A DNA stretch of 64,000 bases, taken from NCBI RefSeq assembly GCF_002934325.1, contig NZ_PTIV01000002.1, positions 164,149 through 228,148 on the forward strand. The letters run 5' to 3'. A program made the position numbers and the translations under genes. This stretch comes from Marinobacter persicus. GTDB taxonomy: Bacteria > Pseudomonadota > Gammaproteobacteria > Pseudomonadales > Oleiphilaceae. Under the pieces are notes generated by a model. It was not told where the DNA came from. It ran no database searches and saw only the letters and a program-made list of their open reading frames with translations. Positions 8,455 to 20,801 of the stretch are shown piece by piece. The stretch's first letter is position 1; each line of letters starts with the position of its first letter.

Positions 8455-9983
8455 CAACGCACCTCCCCGGCCACGCTGGCCAGATCGCCGTCAGGAAACA
8501 GCTCCGCGATGGCTTGCGATAAGGTGGCGGTGGTATCAAGCAGAGGTTGCGGATAAAGCCCCACCAGGAGCACCAGGGCAAGCAGGGACAGCATCATCAC
8601 ATACTCCCGTCCGTCCGGGCCAAACAGCGCGCCCTCCCGGTGGACCGGCCCGAAATGCACCCGTTGCATCAGGATCAGCGAATAAATAGCCGCCAATACC
8701 AACCCGATACTGGCAACCACCGCCACCACCGGAGCACTGGGGAAGGTGCCGAACAGGATCATGAATTCACCCACGAAGTTGGCGGTGGCGGGCATGCCCA
8801 GAGAGGCCGCCACGAAACACAGGGTGAAGCCCGGCAACGCCGGCAACCGGCCCCAGAGACCGCCCATGAAGCGCATGTCACGGGTATGGATACGCTCATA
8901 GAGCTGGCCACTGAGAATGAACAACCCGGCCGAGGAAAAGGCGTGGGCCACCATCAGCACAATCGCCCCCTGGATCGCCAGTTCCGAGCCGGAGTAGATG
9001 GCAATCAGCACAAAGCCCATATGGGAGATACTGGTGTAGGCAATCAACCGCTTGATGTCCTGCTGGCCACAGGCCAGTACCGCCCCGTAAATGATGCTCA
9101 CCAGCCCCAGGGTCATGGCCACCGGGGCAAAGTCAGCGGATTGCTCCGGAAACAATGGCAGGGCAAACCGCAGCATGCCATAGGCGGCGGTTTTCAGCAG
9201 AATGCCGGCCAGATCCACACTGCCTGCCGTGGGCGCCTGGGCATGGGCACCGGGCAGCCAGCCATGAAAAGGCACCACCGGCAGTTTTACCGCAAAGGCG
9301 ACAAAGAAGCCCAGCATCAGCCAGTAGGCCATGGGCTCGGGCACGTCGGTCTGGCGGAGCACCTCATAGCTGAACGACCACTGGCCGGTGTTACCAAAGT
9401 GAATGAACACCAGCGCCAGGATCGCCACCAGCATCAGCAGGCCACTGGCCTGGGTGTAAATGAAGAACCGAGTGGCCGCCCGTATCCGGGTCTGCCCCGG
9501 CGAGCCGCTGTGGCCCCAGAGGGCAATCAGGAAATACATGGGCACCAGCATCACTTCCCAGAACAGGAAGAACAGGAACAGGTCCATGGCCAGGAAAACC
9601 CCGACCACGCCGCCCAGGATCCACAGCAGGTTGAGGTGGAAGAACCCGATACGATGGACGATCTCGTGCCAGGAGCACAGTACCGCCAGAGCACCCAGAA
9701 AGCCGGTCAGGGCAATCAGGATCAGCGACAGGCCATCGATGGCCAGGTGCACCTGAATGCCGAAGCGGGGAATCCAGTCGGCCCGCCATTCCAGCAGCCA
9801 CTGGTTATGAACGCCAGCGGGCAGGGCAAAATCGCCGGTGACCCAGAGCCAGAGGGCAATCATCAGCACGAACAGCATGGTGGCCAGGGCAATCCAGCGC
9901 GGGGCCTGCTCACCCCAACGGTCGGCCTGCCAGCACAGGATGCCACCCAGGAACGGAATCAGGATCAACCAGAGCAGGATCAT
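8454..9983 (-). CDS. nuoM: NADH-quinone oxidoreductase subunit M
   Basis: 509 aa, about 14 transmembrane helices. Key family blocks are LFWEVMLVPMYFLI, VKLPVVPFHGWLPGAHAQAP and IKRLIAYTSISHMGFVL, containing the conserved Glu and Lys of the proton path. The ATG at 9983 overlaps the nuoL stop by four bases. It is an Mrp-type antiporter-like subunit of complex I. Translational coupling with nuoL and nuoN indicates equimolar expression. Confidence 0.97.
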   Translation of the reverse strand: MILLWLILIPFLGGILCWQADRWGEQAPRWIALATMLFVLMIALWLWVTGDFALPAGVHNQWLLEWRADWIPRFGIQVHLAIDGLSLILIALTGFLGALAVLCSWHEIVHRIGFFHLNLLWILGGVVGVFLAMDLFLFFLFWEVMLVPMYFLIALWGHSGSPGQTRIRAATRFFIYTQASGLLMLVAILALVFIHFGNTGQWSFSYEVLRQTDVPEPMAYWLMLGFFVAFAVKLPVVPFHGWLPGAHAQAPTAGSVDLAGILLKTAAYGMLRFALPLFPEQSADFAPVAMTLGLVSIIYGAVLACGQQDIKRLIAYTSISHMGFVLIAIYSGSELAIQGAIVLMVAHAFSSAGLFILSGQLYERIHTRDMRFMGGLWGRLPALPGFTLCFVAASLGMPATANFVGEFMILFGTFPSAPVVAVVASIGLVLAAIYSLILMQRVHFGPVHREGALFGPDGREYVMMLSLLALVLLVGLYPQPLLDTTATLSQAIAELFPDGDLASVAGEVR

Positions 9984-11851
9984 CCAACACCTCCCGGCAG
10001 CATCACCAGGGCCAACAGAATCACGGTGGCGCCAAAGACCATGGCCGTTGCGTAGCTGCGCACCCGGCCATTCTGGGCTTTCACCAGGCCCCGGTTCAGG
10101 CCTTTCGCCAGCACCGCCGGCAGGTTCAGGGCCAGGTAGACAAAGTCCCGCCGAAGCAGCCGCACCATCAGTTGCCAGGGTTTCACCAACAGCCCGTCAT
10201 AAACGGCATCAAACCCCCAGGCGTGGTGCCACAACCGCCAGAGAAAGGCTCCCGGCCCGCGACTGACCTGCTCGCGCAACCACTGGCGCCGGACCACGAA
10301 CAACCAGCCGGCCAGGGCCAGCCCGGCAAGCACGGTGCCGGTTGCCAGCAACTGCAGGAAAGTGTGGCCGCTTTCGACGCTCTCGCCCGGCGGTGGAGGG
10401 AACTGATCCCCGAGGTGCGGGTACAGCCAGGCGCCCAGGAACGTGGACAACACCGCCAGCACCCCCAAAGGCAGATGGTGGGTCAGCCAGTCGGTGCCCG
10501 GTGAGGCATTACGGGCGTTATCACTACGCGCCTCGCCATGGAAGATGCCCAGGATCAATCGGACCGTGTAGAGGCAGGTCAACAAGGCACCCAACAGCCC
10601 TGCCAGCAGCAGGCCTGGCTGGTCCGCAGCCATATCCTGCCAGAGGATTTCATCCTTGCTGTAGAAACCGGCGGATATCAGCGGCAGGGCCACAAGCGCC
10701 GCGCCACCCACCAGGAAGGCTCCGTAAACCACCGGCAGGCGCTTGCGAAGACCGCCCAGCCGGTTCATGTCCTGCTCGTGATGACAACTGGTGATCACCG
10801 CCCCCGCCGAGAGAAACAGCAGCGCCTTGAAGAAGGCATGGGTCACCAGGTGGAAAATGGCGGCATCGAAGGCCCCCACCCCCAGCGCCAGGAACATGTA
10901 GCCGATCTGGCTCATGGTGGAGTAGGCCAGCACCCGCTTGATGTCGGTCTGGGCCAGGGCGGCAAAGGCCGCCAGCAGCAGGGAGACGGCCCCGATCACC
11001 CCCACCAGGAACAGAACATCCGGTGCCAGCAGGAACACACCATTAAGCCGGGCAATCAGGTACACGCCGGCGGTCACCATGGTCGCGGCGTGAATCAGTG
11101 CCGACACCGGGGTAGGGCCGGCCATGGCATCGGGCAGCCAGGTGTGCAGTGGCACCTGCGCCGATTTGCCCAGCGCCCCGCCCAGCACCAGCAGGGCCAC
11201 CAGACTGACCGTGGGATCACCCACGGACCAGACTTCACCGGCCCGGGCCATGACCTGCTGGATATCCAGGGTGCCCAGGTCCCGGAAAATCAGGAACAGC
11301 CCCAGGGCCAGGAACACATCGCCAATGCGGGTGACCAGGAAGGCCTTGAACGCGGCCCGACCATTGGCGCTGTCGTGGTAGTAGTAACCGATCAGCAGGT
11401 AACTGCACAGGCCCACGCCTTCCCAGCCCAGGAACAGCAGCAACAGGTTATCGCCCAGCACCAGGATCAGCATGCTGAACACGAACAGGTTCATCCAGGC
11501 GTAGAAGCGGGTAATGCCGGCCTCGCCGGCCATGTACCAGGCCGCAAACAGGTGAATAAAAAAGCCCACGCCGGTGATGACGGCCATCATCACCAGGGCC
11601 AGGCCGTCCACCGCCAGGCCAATAGTGGGCCGGAAGTCACCCACCTCGATCCAGGTCCAGAGCGTGTAGCCAAAGGGCTCACCACCGGAGTGCAGGGCAA
11701 TCGCCCAGGCGGTGGCCAACGCCGCCAGCCCGACACTGCCCACGCCCACCAGGACCGCCACCCTCGGCCCAAGCCGCCCACCGGAGAGCGCCAGGATCAG
11801 GGTGCCGATCAGGGGCAGAACAAACGACAGGGTAACCGGTAGCTCCATCAT
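9980..11851 (-). CDS. nuoL: NADH-quinone oxidoreductase subunit L
   Basis: 623 aa. Antiporter-like membrane subunit with [36 protein letters not shown] and [19 protein letters not shown] blocks. The longer C-terminus relative to NuoM/N corresponds to the lateral amphipathic helix that links the antiporter subunits, and ends in a final hydrophobic helix ([14 protein letters not shown]). Two consecutive ATG codons (11851, 11848) could serve as start; both overlap the nuoK stop. Confidence 0.97.
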   Translation of the reverse strand: MMELPVTLSFVLPLIGTLILALSGGRLGPRVAVLVGVGSVGLAALATAWAIALHSGGEPFGYTLWTWIEVGDFRPTIGLAVDGLALVMMAVITGVGFFIHLFAAWYMAGEAGITRFYAWMNLFVFSMLILVLGDNLLLLFLGWEGVGLCSYLLIGYYYHDSANGRAAFKAFLVTRIGDVFLALGLFLIFRDLGTLDIQQVMARAGEVWSVGDPTVSLVALLVLGGALGKSAQVPLHTWLPDAMAGPTPVSALIHAATMVTAGVYLIARLNGVFLLAPDVLFLVGVIGAVSLLLAAFAALAQTDIKRVLAYSTMSQIGYMFLALGVGAFDAAIFHLVTHAFFKALLFLSAGAVITSCHHEQDMNRLGGLRKRLPVVYGAFLVGGAALVALPLISAGFYSKDEILWQDMAADQPGLLLAGLLGALLTCLYTVRLILGIFHGEARSDNARNASPGTDWLTHHLPLGVLAVLSTFLGAWLYPHLGDQFPPPPGESVESGHTFLQLLATGTVLAGLALAGWLFVVRRQWLREQVSRGPGAFLWRLWHHAWGFDAVYDGLLVKPWQLMVRLLRRDFVYLALNLPAVLAKGLNRGLVKAQNGRVRSYATAMVFGATVILLALVMLPGGVG

Positions 11852-12156
11852 CCACGCATCCTGCTGGCCAGATCGAGATTCAGCGAACGCAGCCGCTGGA
11901 ACAGCTGGATCATCAGCGCCAGACCCACCGCCGCTTCAGCGGCCGCCAGGGTGATCACCAGCAGGAACATGGCCTGGCCGTCCGGCTGGTTCCAGGCAGT
12001 GGCACCGACCACGAACGCCAACGCCGCCGCATTCAGCATGATTTCCAGGCTCATTAGCACAAACAGCATGTTGCGCCGGAGCATCAGCCCCACCAGACCC
12101 AGGGCAAACAGGATGGCCGCGAGGGCCAGGCCGTGTTCCATCGGGACTCCCGACAT
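11848..12156 (-). CDS. nuoK: NADH-quinone oxidoreductase subunit K
   Basis: 102 aa from ATG 12156, overlapping the nuoJ stop (TGATG). Three transmembrane helices with [14 protein letters not shown] and [16 protein letters not shown], which include the two buried glutamates of the proton pathway. Length matches the roughly 100 aa family norm. An in-frame TTG three bases earlier is unlikely to be used. Confidence 0.95.
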   Translation of the reverse strand: MSGVPMEHGLALAAILFALGLVGLMLRRNMLFVLMSLEIMLNAAALAFVVGATAWNQPDGQAMFLLVITLAAAEAAVGLALMIQLFQRLRSLNLDLASRMRG

Positions 12157-12674
12157 CAACGATTGCTCCTGTTCCGTAATGGGTTCGACCGCCGTCCCAC
12201 ATGGGAGGCCGCCACCAGGGCGCCCAACAACAGCAGGCCCGCCAGCTCCACCACCATCAGCCAGGGACCGAACAGGGTCAGGCCAACCGCCCGGGCGGTG
12301 AGGAACTCGCCATCAATGCTGCGGCCCATCTCACCGCCGACAATCAGCGACAGCAACACCCCCAGCAGGACCAGGGCCAGGACAGACGGCCCAAGCCAGT
12401 AGCGGGGATGGCGCCAGTGGCCAACACCGGCGTCTTCGTCCTGCCCAAGGTTGAGCATCATCACCACAAACACGAACAGCACCATGATGGCGCCGGCGTA
12501 GACGATGATTTCCAGCGCCCCGGCAAAGGGCGCGCCCAGGGCAAAGAACACCAGCGCCACCGCAATCAGCGAGACAATCAGGTACACCACCGCGTGCACC
12601 GGGTTCCGGCCGGTGATCACACCCACGGTGGCCAGTATCGCCACCAGTGCACTGAGATAAAAAGCCAGTTCCAT
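12156..12674 (-). CDS. nuoJ: NADH-quinone oxidoreductase subunit J
   Basis: 172 aa from ATG 12674 ([13 protein letters not shown]), preceded by GGAGGCG at good spacing; the frame is open to 12701 but lacks signals. Five predicted membrane helices with [20 protein letters not shown] and [20 protein letters not shown], the segment that carries the pi-bulge in complex I. It sits between nuoI and nuoK in the usual order. Confidence 0.95.
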   Translation of the reverse strand: MELAFYLSALVAILATVGVITGRNPVHAVVYLIVSLIAVALVFFALGAPFAGALEIIVYAGAIMVLFVFVVMMLNLGQDEDAGVGHWRHPRYWLGPSVLALVLLGVLLSLIVGGEMGRSIDGEFLTARAVGLTLFGPWLMVVELAGLLLLGALVAASHVGRRSNPLRNRSNR

Positions 12675-12701
12675 GGGTCTTCGCCTCCACACTCTCAACA
12701 A

Positions 12702-13295
12702 TCAGGGCAACAGGGAACGAACGTCCACCGGTGCTTCCTCGTTCAGGGCCTCGCCCTTGTCCTTGCCGCCGATGGCCATGCCCGCCACCTTGTAGAAATG
12801 GTAGTCGTGGTCCTTGCCCGGGCCGTTGATCAGCAGGTCTTCTTTCTCGTACACCAGTTCCTGCCGGTCGTACTCGCCCATCTCGAAATCCGGCGTCAGC
12901 TGGATCGCCGAGGTGGGGCAGGCCTCCTCGCACATGCCACAGAAAATGCAGCGGGAAAAATTGATGCGGAAGAATTCCGGGTACCAGCGACCGTCCTCCT
13001 GTTCCCCCTTCTGCAGGGAAATGCAGTCCACCGGGCAGGCCACGGCGCACAGGTTGCAGGCCACGCACCGCTCTTCGCCATCCGGGTCCCGGGTGAGCAC
13101 GATCCGGCCCCGGTAGCGCGGCGGCAGGTACACCTCCTCGTCCGGGTAGTTCACCGTCTCGCGCTTGCGAAAACTGTGCATGAACACCATACCCAGGGTA
13201 CGCAGCTGGCTCCAGGTGGCCGGTACCAGCCAGAGCACGGAGCGGATGAACGGCACCTTTTCTGCCTCTTGCTCCCTCTCTTTGTCCTTCTCCAT
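12702..13295 (-). CDS. nuoI: NADH-quinone oxidoreductase subunit I
   Basis: 197 aa peripheral subunit carrying clusters N6a and N6b. Two ferredoxin motifs are visible: [15 protein letters not shown] and [15 protein letters not shown]. They lie in the peripheral arm and pass electrons toward N2 in NuoB. The start at 13295 has TGAGGAGG upstream. The N-terminal tail is rich in Glu and Lys ([13 protein letters not shown]) and longer than in E. coli. Length is slightly above the family norm (about 180 aa). Confidence 0.96.
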   Translation of the reverse strand: MEKDKEREQEAEKVPFIRSVLWLVPATWSQLRTLGMVFMHSFRKRETVNYPDEEVYLPPRYRGRIVLTRDPDGEERCVACNLCAVACPVDCISLQKGEQEDGRWYPEFFRINFSRCIFCGMCEEACPTSAIQLTPDFEMGEYDRQELVYEKEDLLINGPGKDHDYHFYKVAGMAIGGKDKGEALNEEAPVDVRSLLP

Positions 13296-13307
13296 ACCAG
13301 AACCTCC

Positions 13308-14291
13308 TCAGCCTTGCGGGGCAACCAGCAGCATCACCGCGCCGGTTGCCAGCAGGTTGATCAGGGTGAGTGGCAGGCACACCTTCCAGCCAAAGCTCAT
13401 CACCCGGTCATAGCGGGGCCGGGGCAGGGACGCCCGCAGCAGGATGAACAGCAGCAGGAAGAAGCCGGTCTTGATGGCAAACCAGAGAATCGGCGGCAGC
13501 CAGGGGCCGTGCCAGCCACCAAAGAACAGGGTCACGATCAGCGCCGAGACCAGCACCATGCCCACGTATTCCCCGATGAAAAACAGCCCGAATTTCATGC
13601 CGGAGTATTCGATGTGGTAGCCGTCCGCCAGTTCCTGTTCGGCTTCCGGCTGATCAAACGGGTGGCGGTGGGTAACGGCCACGCCCGCAATCAGGAAGGT
13701 GCAAAAGCCGAAGAACTGGGGGATCACGAACCACAGTCCTTCCTGCGCGGCGACAATCTCGCGCATGTTGAACGAGCCGGCCAGGGCCACCACGCCCATC
13801 AGCGACAGCCCCATGAATACCTCATAGGAGACGGTCTGGGCGGAGGAGCGCATGGCCCCGAGCAGCGCGTATTTGTTGCCGCTGGCCCAGCCCCCCAGCA
13901 ACACCGAATAGACGTTGATGCCGGCCATGGCCAGGAAAAACAGCAGACCGATATGCAGATCGGCAATGCCCCAGCCCGGGGTGATGGGAATGACGATGAA
14001 CGACAGCAGCAGGGAGGCGAAAGCAATCACCGGGGCCACCACGAATAAGGTCCGGTCGGCAAAGGGCGGAATCCAGTCTTCCTTGAAGAAGATCTTGATC
14101 ATGTCCGCCACAAGTTGCAGTGTGCCAAACGGCCCCACCCGGTTGGGTCCGTAACGGTCCTGCCACAGGCCCAGAAAGCGGCGCTCGACAATGGTCATCA
14201 CCGCCCCCAGCAGCACGGCGCCGAGCAGGATCACCAGGGCCTGGAACATGCCCCAGAGGATGGCCTGAAGTTCCGGACCGAGCCAGCTCAT
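13308..14291 (-). CDS. nuoH: NADH-quinone oxidoreductase subunit H
   Basis: 327 aa integral membrane subunit. Family motifs include [19 protein letters not shown], which lines the quinone chamber, and [20 protein letters not shown] on the acidic loop. About eight transmembrane helices. The ATG at 14291 overlaps the nuoG stop by four bases. It joins the peripheral and membrane arms of complex I and forms most of the quinone site. Confidence 0.96.
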   Translation of the reverse strand: MSWLGPELQAILWGMFQALVILLGAVLLGAVMTIVERRFLGLWQDRYGPNRVGPFGTLQLVADMIKIFFKEDWIPPFADRTLFVVAPVIAFASLLLSFIVIPITPGWGIADLHIGLLFFLAMAGINVYSVLLGGWASGNKYALLGAMRSSAQTVSYEVFMGLSLMGVVALAGSFNMREIVAAQEGLWFVIPQFFGFCTFLIAGVAVTHRHPFDQPEAEQELADGYHIEYSGMKFGLFFIGEYVGMVLVSALIVTLFFGGWHGPWLPPILWFAIKTGFFLLLFILLRASLPRPRYDRVMSFGWKVCLPLTLINLLATGAVMLLVAPQG

Positions 14292-17035
14292 GACTTCCTC
14301 GCTCCTTCGGGCGTGGAGCCCGGGCCTGCGGTCAGGGTTACTGGCACCCGGGTAATGGCCCCGGGCGCGGCACAGGCGGGAATACCCACCAGGCCTTCCG
14401 GCCAGTCCGCATCCGGCTGGGCGGGCAGGGTCACACAGCCATTATCGCCAGACACGGTCACCAGCCCGCCCAGTTCGGCCCCGAGATGGGTGGCATCCGC
14501 CATGGCCATGTGCAATACCGGGCGCGCCATGCGCTGTCGAATGGGTTCGGCCCGGGCGGCGGTTTCCTCGCCGCCAAACAGCCGGGGCAGCATCACCGCC
14601 CGGCAACCCGACTCGGCGTTCGCATCGGCCGGTATTGGATCGGCGTAGCGGTAACTGCCGGGCTGTGGCCACAGCAATCGCACGCCCGGATCGCCGCCAC
14701 GAAGGTGTCCGCCCACCTCGTCGGTGAACTTGTTCCAGGCCTGGGGCGAGTTCCAGCCCGGCGCCCAGGCAAACGGCACTTGCTGACGAGGCTCCTGATA
14801 ACCGCTGTAGCCTTCCATGGAAAAGGTGAAGGCGGTGTCCGGATCCTGGGGTGCCCGGGGCTCACTGACCGACTGGTTGGCCCGCATGGCGGTGCGGCCA
14901 CTGTAACGATGGGGTTCCCGGGCCAGGCGAAGGCCTTCTATCCGGTAGTGGGCGTCCGGGGCGGCATCGACAATGCCGGCCAGCGCCGGACAGGCCTCGG
15001 CACAGGCCCGGGTGACTTCATCCAGAACGATGTCTCCGGCCCCCGCCGGTTGGCCCCGGGCCGACAGTGCATGGAGCCACCGCCAACTCTCGTGAATGCG
15101 TGTTTCCGGGCGCAGGTAGCCCGGCTCGAACACCTGGAAAAAGCGCTGGGCCCGGCCTTCGAGGCTGACCACGGTGCCATCGCCCTCGGCAAAACTGGCG
15201 GCTGGCAGGGCAAGGGTCGCGTGATTGAGCGTGCGGGTACGTTGGTGGTCCAGCACCACCCGCACCTCGGTTTGTTGCAGGGCTGTGTCCACGCGCTCGG
15301 CGGGCAGGCGCTGGTACAGGTCGTTCTCCAGGATCACCACGGCATCCGCCTGCCGCTCGGCCAGTTCATCCATGGCCCAGTCCAGAGTCTGTCCGCCCAT
15401 GAGCGACAGCCCGGTGCTGTTCACTTCCCGGCGCACCAGCACCAGTCCACCCCGGCTCGCCCGCCGGGCCAGCGCCCGGGCGATGTTGCCGGCGGCGTCG
15501 ATAATGGCGGTGGACGCCAGGGCACCGCCACTGACCACCAGGGGCCGGTCGGCGGCCTTGAGGGTACGGGCGATGTCCCGGGCCTGTTCCCGGAGTTCCG
15601 GCGACAGCTCCGGAACCGCCGGCGCGGCCGGATCAATTTCGTGGGCCACGGCAAACCCGAGCCGGGCAATGTCATCCGGCGCCAGGGACAGCCGCGGGCG
15701 GGCAATGCCATCCAGCTCGGTGGCCGCCGGGTAGGCGATGAACAGCGGCTGACGATGGTCCTGGGCCAGGGTTTTCAGGGCCTCGGCGTTCCAGGCCGGG
15801 ATGCCCAGTTTGGCGGCCTGATCCGCCGGCGGGGCGATGATCGCCTGGCGAATGGCCAGCCCCAGCCGGGCCGCGCTTTCCATGGGGTCTTCCCCCAGCA
15901 CCAGCACGGCATCGTGGTCTTCCACCTCCCGCAGGGTGGGAATCGGCAAGCCACAGTTGCGGTTCAGTTCATCCATCCGCGACAGGCACGCCTGTTCCCC
16001 GGCCTCAATGCCGGTGGAAAAGTTTTCCAGCCCCACCAGTTCCCGCAACTGATGGTTGCTCTCAAGGCTGGCGCGGGGCGAGCCAATGCCGATCACCCGG
16101 TTCGCGCCATCGAGAGCCTGGCGGATGCGCGCCAGGGCATCATCCACCCCCAGTTCCCGGGGCGATTCGTCATCCGAGGCTTTGTATTCCGGCACCCGGG
16201 GCCGGTCGCTTCGGTTCACGTAGCCATAGCCGAACCGCCCGAGGTCACACAGGAAGTAGCCGTTCACGTCGCCGTGGTAGCGGTTTTCAATCCGCCGTAT
16301 GTCCCCGTAACGCTCCCCCGGGCTGACGTTGCAGCCCATGGCGCACTGGTGGCAGATGCTCGGGGCAAACTGCAGATCCCACTTGCGGGTGTAATGGTCG
16401 GAATGGCTCTGATCGGTGAACACGCCAGTGGGGCAGACCTCGGTCAGGTTGCCGGCAAAGCGGCTTTCCAGGGTGCCTTCCTCGTAGCGTCCGAAATACA
16501 GGTTGTCCTTGCTGCCAAAGGCACCGAGATCGGTGCCCCTGGCGTAGTCGTTGTAAAAGCGCACGCAGCGATAGCAGGTGATGCAGCGGTTCATCTCGTG
16601 GGCGATGAACGGGCCCAGATACTGGTTGCGACGGGTGCGCTTGCGGAACCGGTAGCGGCGGCGGTCGTGGCCGGTCATCACGGTCATGTCCTGCAAATGG
16701 CAATGGCCGCCCTCTTCGCACACTGGGCAGTCGTGGGGGTGATTGATCATCAGCCATTCCACCACGCTGGCGCGGAAGGCCTTCGCCTCCTCGTCTTCGA
16801 TATCGATGCGGGTGCCGTCCGCCGCCGGGGTCATGCAGGACATCACCAGCATACCCCGGTCATCGTCCTCATCCTTGTACTGGCGCACCGCGCACTGGCG
16901 ACAGGCACCGACACTGCCCATGGCCGGGTGCCAGCAGAAATAGGGAATGTCCAGACCCAGGGACAGGCAGGCCTGGAGCAGGTTGTGCGCGCCGTTGACC
17001 TCGTAGCGCTGGCCATCCACGTGAATGGTTGCCAT
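14288..17035 (-). CDS. nuoG: NADH-quinone oxidoreductase subunit G
   Basis: 915 aa, the largest peripheral-arm subunit, in the molybdopterin oxidoreductase fold. N-terminal [2Fe-2S] ligands ([15 protein letters not shown]), the His-coordinated cluster N5 region ([14 protein letters not shown]), cluster N4 ligands (CITCYRC) and the extra N7 motif (CHQCAMGC followed by a distant FLCDLGRFG) are all present. N7 occurs only in some bacteria, including enterobacteria. No Mo-cofactor ligand is apparent, as expected. Overlaps nuoH by four bases; a 47-bp gap separates it from nuoF. Confidence 0.96.
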   Translation of the reverse strand: MATIHVDGQRYEVNGAHNLLQACLSLGLDIPYFCWHPAMGSVGACRQCAVRQYKDEDDDRGMLVMSCMTPAADGTRIDIEDEEAKAFRASVVEWLMINHPHDCPVCEEGGHCHLQDMTVMTGHDRRRYRFRKRTRRNQYLGPFIAHEMNRCITCYRCVRFYNDYARGTDLGAFGSKDNLYFGRYEEGTLESRFAGNLTEVCPTGVFTDQSHSDHYTRKWDLQFAPSICHQCAMGCNVSPGERYGDIRRIENRYHGDVNGYFLCDLGRFGYGYVNRSDRPRVPEYKASDDESPRELGVDDALARIRQALDGANRVIGIGSPRASLESNHQLRELVGLENFSTGIEAGEQACLSRMDELNRNCGLPIPTLREVEDHDAVLVLGEDPMESAARLGLAIRQAIIAPPADQAAKLGIPAWNAEALKTLAQDHRQPLFIAYPAATELDGIARPRLSLAPDDIARLGFAVAHEIDPAAPAVPELSPELREQARDIARTLKAADRPLVVSGGALASTAIIDAAGNIARALARRASRGGLVLVRREVNSTGLSLMGGQTLDWAMDELAERQADAVVILENDLYQRLPAERVDTALQQTEVRVVLDHQRTRTLNHATLALPAASFAEGDGTVVSLEGRAQRFFQVFEPGYLRPETRIHESWRWLHALSARGQPAGAGDIVLDEVTRACAEACPALAGIVDAAPDAHYRIEGLRLAREPHRYSGRTAMRANQSVSEPRAPQDPDTAFTFSMEGYSGYQEPRQQVPFAWAPGWNSPQAWNKFTDEVGGHLRGGDPGVRLLWPQPGSYRYADPIPADANAESGCRAVMLPRLFGGEETAARAEPIRQRMARPVLHMAMADATHLGAELGGLVTVSGDNGCVTLPAQPDADWPEGLVGIPACAAPGAITRVPVTLTAGPGSTPEGARKS

Positions 17036-17082
17036 GGTGCCGCTTTACTCCCTGTTTATGGTCGGTTGCCGGTTCATCGTTC

Positions 17083-18453
17083 TCATACCTCTCCCACGGG
17101 GATTGGGTCTGCGTGGGCCTCGCCTTTCGGGCGCTGCACGCCCTGCTCGAATTCGTGCCGGAAATGCTGCAATGCGGTCTGCAAGGGCATGGCCGCCCCC
17201 GGGGCGTGCGCGCAGAAGGTGAGCCCGGGGCCACAATCCGCCGCCAGCTTGTCCAGCAACTCAATGTCGCCGGGCTGGCCCTCACCCTGTTCCAGGGCAC
17301 GCAGCAGGCGCACCGCCCAGGGCAGCCCGTCGCGGCAGGGGGTGCACCAGCCGCAGGATTCACGGGCAAAGAATTCCTCCAGGTTGCGCATCAGCGAGAC
17401 CATGCTCTGCTCTTCGGTGACCACGGTGATCAGCCCGGTGCCCAGGCGGCTGCCCTCCTGGCCCACGGTGTCGAAATCCAGGGGCAAGTCCAGGTGGTCG
17501 GGTAGCAGGAAACCGGTGCTGGCCCCGCCCGGCAGCCAGGCCTTGAGCTGTCGGCCGTCCCGCAGGCCTCCGGCGAGATCGAGGATTTCCCGGCCGGTGG
17601 TGCCAATGGGCAACTCCCAGAGCCCGGGCCGGTTCACCAGACCCGAGGCACCATAGAGCTTGGTGCCGCCATCCTCGGTGCGCCCGCCAGACAGGCCCTG
17701 GTACCAGTCCGCGCCCCGCAGCATCACCGCCGGCACGTTGCACAAGGTTTCCACGTTGTTCACCACCGTGGGCTTGCCCCACGCCCCGGATTGTCCGGGG
17801 AACGGCGGCTTGGCCCGGGGGTTGGCCCGGTTGCCCTCGAGGGAGTTGAGCAGGGCGGTTTCCTCACCGCAGATGTAACGCCCGGCCCCGGTGTGCAGGG
17901 CGATGTCGAAATCAAAACCGCTGCCGGCAATGTCGCTGCCCAGCCAGCCGGCCTGCCGAGCTTCATCCAGGGCCTGTGCCAGCACCCGGGCGGATTCAAC
18001 GTATTCGCCCCTCAGGAAGATATAGCCGTAGCGGGCGTTGTTGGCGAAGGCCGCCAGCACCATGCCTTCAATCAACAGGTGTGGCTGCTGCTCCATCAGC
18101 AGGCGGTCCTTGAAGGTGCCCGGTTCCATTTCGTCGGCGTTGCAGACAATGTAGCCCCGGGGCATGTCCGGCCCCTGCATGGTCAGGCTCCACTTCAGGC
18201 CGGCGGAGAAGCCGGCGCCGCCCCGGCCCCGGACATTGGCCTCCTTCATGGTGGCGATCACCGCCTGCGGGTCTCCGGCCTCCAGCACCTGGCGCAGGGC
18301 CACGTAACCTTCCTTCGCCTCGTAGTCCTGGAGGTCCACCACCTGGCCGTCGTCCCGCAGCCGCCAGGTCAGCGGATGGCTTTTGGGCTGGCGCTCGGAC
18401 GCCGGTTGCAGAATCCGGCTGCGATAGCTGGAAGACTGGCGCTGGCTGTTCAT
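17083..18453 (-). CDS. nuoF: NADH-quinone oxidoreductase subunit F
   Basis: 456 aa subunit that binds FMN and NADH and starts electron transfer. Visible motifs are [14 protein letters not shown] (NADH/FMN loop), [14 protein letters not shown] (FMN site) and [12 protein letters not shown] plus a later Cys as ligands of [4Fe-4S] cluster N3. The ATG at 18453 overlaps the nuoE stop by four bases, coupling translation of the two dehydrogenase-module subunits. Confidence 0.97.
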   Translation of the reverse strand: MNSQRQSSSYRSRILQPASERQPKSHPLTWRLRDDGQVVDLQDYEAKEGYVALRQVLEAGDPQAVIATMKEANVRGRGGAGFSAGLKWSLTMQGPDMPRGYIVCNADEMEPGTFKDRLLMEQQPHLLIEGMVLAAFANNARYGYIFLRGEYVESARVLAQALDEARQAGWLGSDIAGSGFDFDIALHTGAGRYICGEETALLNSLEGNRANPRAKPPFPGQSGAWGKPTVVNNVETLCNVPAVMLRGADWYQGLSGGRTEDGGTKLYGASGLVNRPGLWELPIGTTGREILDLAGGLRDGRQLKAWLPGGASTGFLLPDHLDLPLDFDTVGQEGSRLGTGLITVVTEEQSMVSLMRNLEEFFARESCGWCTPCRDGLPWAVRLLRALEQGEGQPGDIELLDKLAADCGPGLTFCAHAPGAAMPLQTALQHFRHEFEQGVQRPKGEAHADPIPVGEV

Positions 18454-18965
18454 GGGTAAGCCTCCAGAATGCCGGGTAAGTCCTCACCGGTCACTGGCCC
18501 GTAGACATCGTCCCCGATCATCATCGCCGGCCCGCCGTCGCAGGCCCCCAGGCAGCAACCCGGCAAGAGGGTAAAACGGTCGTCGGCGGTGGTCTCGCCC
18601 AACCCAATACCCAACCGCTCACTCAAGACCTGGCGCAAGGCGTCGTAGCCGGTGAGAAAGCAGGAGGAGCTGTCGCACACCAGGATCACGTGCCGGCCCA
18701 CCGGTTGGCGGAAAATCAGGCTGTAGAAGGTGGCCACGCCTTCGACACTGGCCGGCCCCACGCCCAACACCCGGGCGATGGCGGGTATGGCGTCGTCGGG
18801 CACCCAGCCGTGTCGACGCTGGACGGTTTTCAGCGCCTCGATGCACGCGGCCTGGGGCTGCTCGTAGTGACCGGCCTCCTCACGGATGGCGGCCTCGTCC
18901 TCCGGGTGCAGCCGGAAGCCGTCGGTCGCGATGGTCTGCTGGTGCGAAGCCTGTGTCGGTTCCAT
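18450..18965 (-). CDS. nuoE: NADH-quinone oxidoreductase subunit E
   Basis: 171 aa thioredoxin-fold subunit of the dehydrogenase module. The [2Fe-2S] cluster N1a ligands are seen as CDSSSC and later [11 protein letters not shown]. The helical N-terminal half includes [18 protein letters not shown] and GVATFYSLI blocks characteristic of NuoE/HoxE. Start ATG 18965 lies two bases after the nuoCD stop. Confidence 0.96.
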   Translation of the reverse strand: MEPTQASHQQTIATDGFRLHPEDEAAIREEAGHYEQPQAACIEALKTVQRRHGWVPDDAIPAIARVLGVGPASVEGVATFYSLIFRQPVGRHVILVCDSSSCFLTGYDALRQVLSERLGIGLGETTADDRFTLLPGCCLGACDGGPAMMIGDDVYGPVTGEDLPGILEAYP

Positions 18966-18967
18966 GA

Positions 18968-20722
18968 TCAGCGGTCCACGTCTGCCATAACAAAATCGAT
19001 GCTGCCCAGGTGGGCAATCAGGTCCGGGACGAAGCCCCCGCGCATCACATTGGGTATCTGCTGCAGGTGCGGAAAGCTCGGTGTGCGTATCCGGGTCCGG
19101 TAACTCATGGTGCTGCCATCACTGGTCAGGTAATAACTGTTGATGCCCTTGGTGGCCTCCACCATCTGCATGGATTCCTCGGGCTTGAGCACCGGCCCCC
19201 AGGACACCTGCAGGAAATGGGTAATCAGGGTTTCAATGTGCTCCAGCATCCGTTCGCGGGGCGGCGGGGTGGTCAGCGGGTGGTCGGCCTTGAACTCGCC
19301 GGCCGGCATGTGGTTCACGCACTGCTGGATGATGCGCAGGCTCTGGCGCATTTCCTCGATGCGCACCTGGCCCCGGTCAAAAACATCGCCCCGGTCCCCC
19401 AGGGGCACGTCGAATTCGAAGTTGTCGTAGCCGGAATAGGGGCGCTGTTTGCGCAGGTCAAAGTTGCAGCCGGTGGCCCGCAGGTTGGGGCCGGTCACGC
19501 CCCAGGCCAGGGCCTGGGTGGTATCGAAGGCCGCGACATCGCGCGTTCTGTCCCGCACCAGGGCGTTCTCCATCATTGCCCGCTCGTATTCCCGCAGCCG
19601 GGCGGGCATCCAGTCCAGGAATTCCTGCACCAGTTTTTCCCAGCCCTTGGGCAAGTCCTGCATCACCCCGCCAATGCGGTACCAGGCCGGGTGCATGCGA
19701 AAGCCGGTAATGCCCTCGATCACCTTGTAGGCCCGCTGTCGGTCACTGAAGGTAAAGAACACCGGGGTCATGGCGCCCAGGTCCTGCAGGTAGGTGCCCA
19801 GGAACAGCAGGTGACTGGTGATCCGGAACATCTCGGCCATCATCACCCGGATGGTTTTCACCCGGTCCGGCACCTCGATGCCCGCCAACTTTTCCACCGC
19901 CAGCACGTAGGGCAGGTTGTTCATCACTCCGCCGGTGTAATCAATGCGATCGGTGTAGGGAATGAAGCTGTGCCAGGACTGGCGCTCGGCCATTTTTTCC
20001 GCGCCCCGGTGGTGGTAACCGATGTCCGGCACGCAGTCGACCACCTCTTCACCGTCCAGCTGCAGCACGATGCGAAAGGCACCGTGGGCGGAGGGGTGGT
20101 TGGGGCCCAGATTCAGGAACATGAATTCGGTGCCATCCCGCTCCCGGCTCATCCCCCAGTGTTCGGGCTTGAATTGCAGGGCTTCCTGCTCGGTGCGCTG
20201 GCCCTCGACAGTCAGGGTATAGGGATCAAACTCCGTGGCCCGGGCCGGGTAATCCTTGCGCAGGGGATGGCCCGTCCAGGTGGGCGGCATGAGGATGCGT
20301 TCCAGGTGCGGGTGGCCGGAAAAAGTAATGCCGAACATGTCCCAGACTTCCCGCTCATACCAGTTAGCGGCCGGGAACACCCCGGTGACGGTGGGCAGGC
20401 TCAGGTCGTCTTCGTTGAGGGCCACCTTCAGCATGATGTCCCGGTTCCGGGTAATCGACATCAACTGGTAGAACACGGTGAAATCCGAGGCCGGCAGGCC
20501 GTGGCGATGGCCGCGCAGGCGTTCATCGATGGCCGAGAGGTCGTACAGCAGATCAAAAGGCGCGTTGAGGGTTTTCAGGGTGCCCAGCACATCGGTCAGG
20601 GCCTCCCGGGACACCCAGAGCACAGGCATACCGGTGCGCGTCTGCTGGCTGTGCAGCACACTGGCGCCGAAGTCCCGCTGGAGGGCTTCGATCAGTTCAT
20701 CACCGGTCGGTTCTGTGTTCAT
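18968..20722 (-). CDS. nuoCD: NADH-quinone oxidoreductase fused subunit CD
   Basis: 584 aa fusion of NuoC (roughly residues 1-175, including [18 protein letters not shown]) with NuoD (from about residue 190: [34 protein letters not shown], and C-terminal [12 protein letters not shown]). The NuoD part holds the His and Asp/Tyr region that binds ubiquinone next to cluster N2. Fusion of C and D is the arrangement of enterobacteria and other gammaproteobacteria. A gap of about 80 bp separates it from nuoB without an obvious terminator. Confidence 0.97.
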   Translation of the reverse strand: MNTEPTGDELIEALQRDFGASVLHSQQTRTGMPVLWVSREALTDVLGTLKTLNAPFDLLYDLSAIDERLRGHRHGLPASDFTVFYQLMSITRNRDIMLKVALNEDDLSLPTVTGVFPAANWYEREVWDMFGITFSGHPHLERILMPPTWTGHPLRKDYPARATEFDPYTLTVEGQRTEQEALQFKPEHWGMSRERDGTEFMFLNLGPNHPSAHGAFRIVLQLDGEEVVDCVPDIGYHHRGAEKMAERQSWHSFIPYTDRIDYTGGVMNNLPYVLAVEKLAGIEVPDRVKTIRVMMAEMFRITSHLLFLGTYLQDLGAMTPVFFTFSDRQRAYKVIEGITGFRMHPAWYRIGGVMQDLPKGWEKLVQEFLDWMPARLREYERAMMENALVRDRTRDVAAFDTTQALAWGVTGPNLRATGCNFDLRKQRPYSGYDNFEFDVPLGDRGDVFDRGQVRIEEMRQSLRIIQQCVNHMPAGEFKADHPLTTPPPRERMLEHIETLITHFLQVSWGPVLKPEESMQMVEATKGINSYYLTSDGSTMSYRTRIRTPSFPHLQQIPNVMRGGFVPDLIAHLGSIDFVMADVDR

Positions 20723-20801
20723 GCGCGTGGTTCAACTCCTGACAGACAGTGGGTTAAGCAACGGCGAAGGTGTTTACTCTCGGTTCCTTACGATCAGTTT
20801 C

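Noticed and set aside
8547..14048. Long plus-strand frames opposite nuoM, nuoL, nuoJ-I-H
   Set aside because: Gln/His-rich antisense readings of hydrophobic genes; no ribosome-binding context or domain.
14486..17656. Plus-strand open frame of 1056 codons opposite nuoG and nuoF
   Set aside because: Composition is His/Gly/Gln-rich as expected from antisense of GC-rich genes, no domain is visible, and both minus-strand genes have all their cluster ligands.
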